A DNA stretch of 64,000 nucleotides from Sphaerimonospora sp050942215. Lineage in GTDB: Bacteria > Actinomycetota > Actinomycetes > Streptosporangiales > Streptosporangiaceae. The position numbers and the translations under genes were made by a program. This document shows positions 61,515 to 64,000 of this stretch, piece by piece. The stretch spans positions 5,394,001 through 5,458,000 of the forward strand of contig NZ_CP192056.1 in NCBI RefSeq assembly GCF_050942215.1. Direction: 5' to 3'. The first letter of the stretch is position 1, and every line of letters starts with the position of its first letter. Below the pieces are notes generated by a model that saw nothing but the letters and a program-made list of their open reading frames with translations, was not told the DNA's origin and made no database searches.

Positions 61515-64000
61515 GTGAAGACACGCCGATCCGCGTCCGGCTTATCCATCCGGACGCGTCAACGTGCTGCCCTGATCACGGCACTGATGCTGCCGCTCTC
61601 GCTCATGAGCGCACCCGCGGCCGCGCAGGCCCCCACACCACCCCCGACGCCCTCCTCCGCCTCATCGGCAACACAACCAGATGCCACATCGGACCCAGAC
61701 CTCAAGACCGCCTGGGAGAAGGCGGCCAAGTCCGGTAAACCCGTGGAGATCCCCGCTCGCTCCACCGAGAGGATGAAGGTCTGGGCGAACCCCGACGGCA
61801 AGCATCTGCGCGCCGAGCTGCACACCCGGCCCGTACAACTCAAGAACCCCGCCAGCAGCGTATGGGAACCCATCGACACCCGCATCGTGACCCGCGACGG
61901 CAAGCTGCAGGCCGCCCGGGTCAAATCACCGCTGACCTTCGGCGGACGCGGGACCAAGCACCTGGTATCGGCGGCTGGAGAACAGGGCACGAGCGGCCTG
62001 GAGGTGACCCAGGCGCTGCCGGAACCGAAAATCTCCGGCAACACGATCACCTACCCCGACGCCGTGGCACCGGGGGCAGACCTCGTGGTGATCGCCCAAG
62101 GCGACGGCTTCGTCTCCCAGGTGGTCTTCCGGCACAAGCCGACCGGCCCGGTGACCGTACGCCTGCCGCTCACCCTGCCCAAGGGCACCACGTTCGGTAA
62201 GACACCGCAAGGGCTGCCGCAGCTGAAGGACGCCAAGGGTAAGGCGAAGGCGGCGCCGATCGTGCTGACCGCGATGGACGCCAAGGTGGAAGCCGGCCCC
62301 GAGCAGGGCCGGACCTCCCGGGTCGACGCACGTGTGGAGACCTCCGGCACGACATCGGAGCTGGTGTTCACCCCGGACGCCAAGTTCCTGGCCGACCCGA
62401 CGGTGACCTACCCGGTGACCATCGCCGCCGCCTCCGAATGGTTCGGCGGCGGACAACCCGACGACGCCTGGGTCAACAAGAACGACCCCTACAGCAACCA
62501 CGCCGCGGACGGATGGCTACGCGCAGGCACCACCTCCACCAGCGCGGACATCGCCCGCGTGTACCTGTGGTACGACCTCGACGCCCCGGAACTGGATGGC
62601 GCCACCGTCGTCGATGCCGACCTGATCATCTGGAACTACAAGTCCGGCGGCCCCAACGGGGCACTATGCGGTGACCCCCTGGGGTCGGGCATCGTCGCCC
62701 AGCGGGTCACCTCCTACTGGGACACCGGGACTTTGGACTGGAACAACCAGCCGACCAGAGCCGGCGGCACCGAAGGACTCAACCAGGCCGGCTACAACTA
62801 CGACGCCAGCGGCATCTGGTGCGCGAAGGACGAAGCCCTGTGGCATCAGGTCAAAACCATGGCCCGCGCCTGGATCGAACAGGGCGTACCCAACGAAGGG
62901 ATGGTGCTGCGAGCCTACAGCGAGACCGCAGCGATCAACTGGCGCCAGTACTACTCCAGCGAATACAGCGGTGGTGCACCGTACCCGGGCTACCATCACC
63001 CTCCCACGCTCATGATCGAGTACGAGCCAAATACCATCACGCAAGAAGTCGTGATCCCCACGGTACGTGAAAATCTTTCTGATGAGGGGCAAATCCCTTA
63101 TGAAGAAGCGATAGCCAACCAGCTCAACACGGATCCAATCCCGCCTACAGCTCCAGACGTGACGCTCGAACAAGCTCAAGCCATGATGGAGCAAGCCACT
63201 GATACCTACGAAGTCGATCCAGACGATTTGATCGATCTCTCTGAAGAAGATCCACCGGCTTCAGACGAGACGCCACCGTCTGTCATCGATACGCTTCCCT
63301 TGGCATCAGCCACCGATGTGAGCACGGATCAGTTCATTCAGGCGACATTTGATGAACCGGTCTCGGAGGTGTTGGTCACCGTTAGGGATTTCAACGGTAC
63401 GATCGTATCAGGGGAATCTGCCATGGCCGGCGAGGAAAAGACGGTGATCTTCATGCCGAGCCAAGCTTTGACAGAGAACACCGTCTATGTGGTCGAGGTG
63501 AGCGGAGCTCAGGACGCCAGCGGCAATAAGCTTAATGAGCGATATACGTGGTCATTCACGACTGGCGGAGGAGTAACCAGCCCGTCACCCACTCCCACAG
63601 AGTCCCCCACCGAACACACAGTTTCCCTACCAGTTCAGGTGGACATGTGGATCGACAACTGGGGCTCAGTAGAAACTGACGGATCCACCTTCTGGGCTGG
63701 GGTATACGACGACGATTACGACTCATCTCAGGCGATTGATCGTGCCTACCTTAAGTTCGACGCCTCGTCTCTCGCGGGCAAGACTGTCACCGATGCGAAG
63801 CTCGAGCTGTGGAACACCGAAGCCTACGGCTGTGGTAACAGCACCTCGGGTATAAAAGTACAACGCGTGACCGCAGAGTGGAGCGCTGACACTCTTAGCT
63901 GGGACAACCAGCCCTCTGCTACAGTCAATGGAGAATCGCTGGCCCGGGATCCGGGTGAATGCTCAGGAGTTGCACCGAGCGGTGGTCCAACCGTCTGGAG
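61515..64000 (+). CDS. Secreted DNRLRE-domain protein (3' end cut by window edge)
   Basis: The frame opens at GTG 61515, six bases after GAAAGG, and stays open to the window end (828 codons). A signal peptide (LITALMLPLSLMSAPAAAQA) precedes a beta-rich region. The first DNRLRE-like domain is at about residues 310-495 with ARVYLWYDLDAPELDGATVV, SYWDTGTLDWNNQPT and an AWIEQGVPNEGMVLR strand. A Glu/Asp/Pro-rich linker, a bacterial Ig-like (SbsA-type) domain at about 590-680 (PPSVIDTLPLASATDVST), a Ser/Pro/Thr linker and a second DNRLRE-like domain follow. Such N-termini often precede RHS/YD repeats and a C-terminal toxin, but that part is outside the window. Codon usage turns A/T-rich from about 63020. 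Confidence 0.85.
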   Translation, partial: MKTRRSASGLSIRTRQRAALITALMLPLSLMSAPAAAQAPTPPPTPSSASSATQPDATSDPDLKTAWEKAAKSGKPVEIPARSTERMKVWANPDGKHLRAELHTRPVQLKNPASSVWEPIDTRIVTRDGKLQAARVKSPLTFGGRGTKHLVSAAGEQGTSGLEVTQALPEPKISGNTITYPDAVAPGADLVVIAQGDGFVSQVVFRHKPTGPVTVRLPLTLPKGTTFGKTPQGLPQLKDAKGKAKAAPIVLTAMDAKVEAGPEQGRTSRVDARVETSGTTSELVFTPDAKFLADPTVTYPVTIAAASEWFGGGQPDDAWVNKNDPYSNHAADGWLRAGTTSTSADIARVYLWYDLDAPELDGATVVDADLIIWNYKSGGPNGALCGDPLGSGIVAQRVTSYWDTGTLDWNNQPTRAGGTEGLNQAGYNYDASGIWCAKDEALWHQVKTMARAWIEQGVPNEGMVLRAYSETAAINWRQYYSSEYSGGAPYPGYHHPPTLMIEYEPNTITQEVVIPTVRENLSDEGQIPYEEAIANQLNTDPIPPTAPDVTLEQAQAMMEQATDTYEVDPDDLIDLSEEDPPASDETPPSVIDTLPLASATDVSTDQFIQATFDEPVSEVLVTVRDFNGTIVSGESAMAGEEKTVIFMPSQALTENTVYVVEVSGAQDASGNKLNERYTWSFTTGGGVTSPSPTPTESPTEHTVSLPVQVDMWIDNWGSVETDGSTFWAGVYDDDYDSSQAIDRAYLKFDASSLAGKTVTDAKLELWNTEAYGCGNSTSGIKVQRVTAEWSADTLSWDNQPSATVNGESLARDPGECSGVAPSGGPTVW

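Overview
The window is high-G+C actinobacterial chromosome: frequent GTG starts, strong third-position G/C, and conserved actinobacterial neighbourhoods (ychF, rmuC, ispH, xseA/xseB, DUF4245, glpX; phoH, uppS, pckG). Style and neighbours suggest a Streptosporangiales-type organism (Streptosporangium/Nonomuraea relatives). That family-level guess is inference, because no rRNA or complete tRNA gene is present.

Region 1 (1-10.4 kb, all minus strand) is a compact Tcp/VirB-type secretion or conjugation cluster. Read in the direction of transcription it encodes a TcpC/VirB8-like protein, a small membrane protein, a TcpE-like/ParA-like fusion with a degenerate Walker A, a VirB4-type ATPase, a VirB6/TrbL-like polytopic protein, an anchored accessory protein and a lytic transglycosylase cut by the window edge. 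No relaxase, coupling protein or integrase is visible. Region 2 (10.9-12.7 kb) has a small secreted repetitive protein and about 1.1 kb with no convincing gene.

Region 3 (12.7-25.3 kb) is core metabolism and DNA maintenance: ychF, rmuC, a DUF6542 membrane protein carrying a perfect 20-bp inverted repeat inside its coding sequence, ispH, a lipid-droplet-type protein, xseA, an unusual head-to-head array with 53-bp periodicity, an asparagine synthetase, xseB, DUF4245, a TetR regulator, glpX and a DUF1707 protein.

Region 4 (about 25.4-41.5 kb) looks like an acquired catabolic island. Its third positions are visibly richer in A/T, it carries two decayed IS transposases, and a tRNA-like fragment lies at its left edge. 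It combines a ribose-type ABC importer, a D-aminoacylase-like amidohydrolase, a class III aminotransferase-fold enzyme, a cyclase-family hydrolase, an SDR, an amidase with a tiny translationally coupled upstream ORF, a GntR/FCD regulator, and a lower branch made of a 2-hydroxyacid dehydrogenase, an Asp/Glu-racemase-like protein, a DUF1537 (OtnK-like) kinase, an OtnC-like class II aldolase and a leaderless ModA-like protein. Matching AT-rich palindromes overlapping likely -10 elements precede the transcription units. I read it as a GntR-controlled route from an imported amide or N-acyl compound through a tetronate to a triose phosphate. The substrate is unknown.

Region 5 (41.8-56.3 kb) returns to core genes: class I and class II fumarases bracketing two Ser/Thr kinases, a GT2 glycosyltransferase, a second lytic transglycosylase behind a CRP-like site, a response regulator/sensor kinase/lipoprotein operon, phoH and uppS. 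Region 6 (56.4-64 kb) has pckG with a 48-residue in-frame tandem insertion, two DasR-like sites upstream of it, a conserved hypothetical, an orphan peptide-binding protein, and the first 828 codons of a secreted DNRLRE-domain protein whose base composition changes abruptly part-way through.
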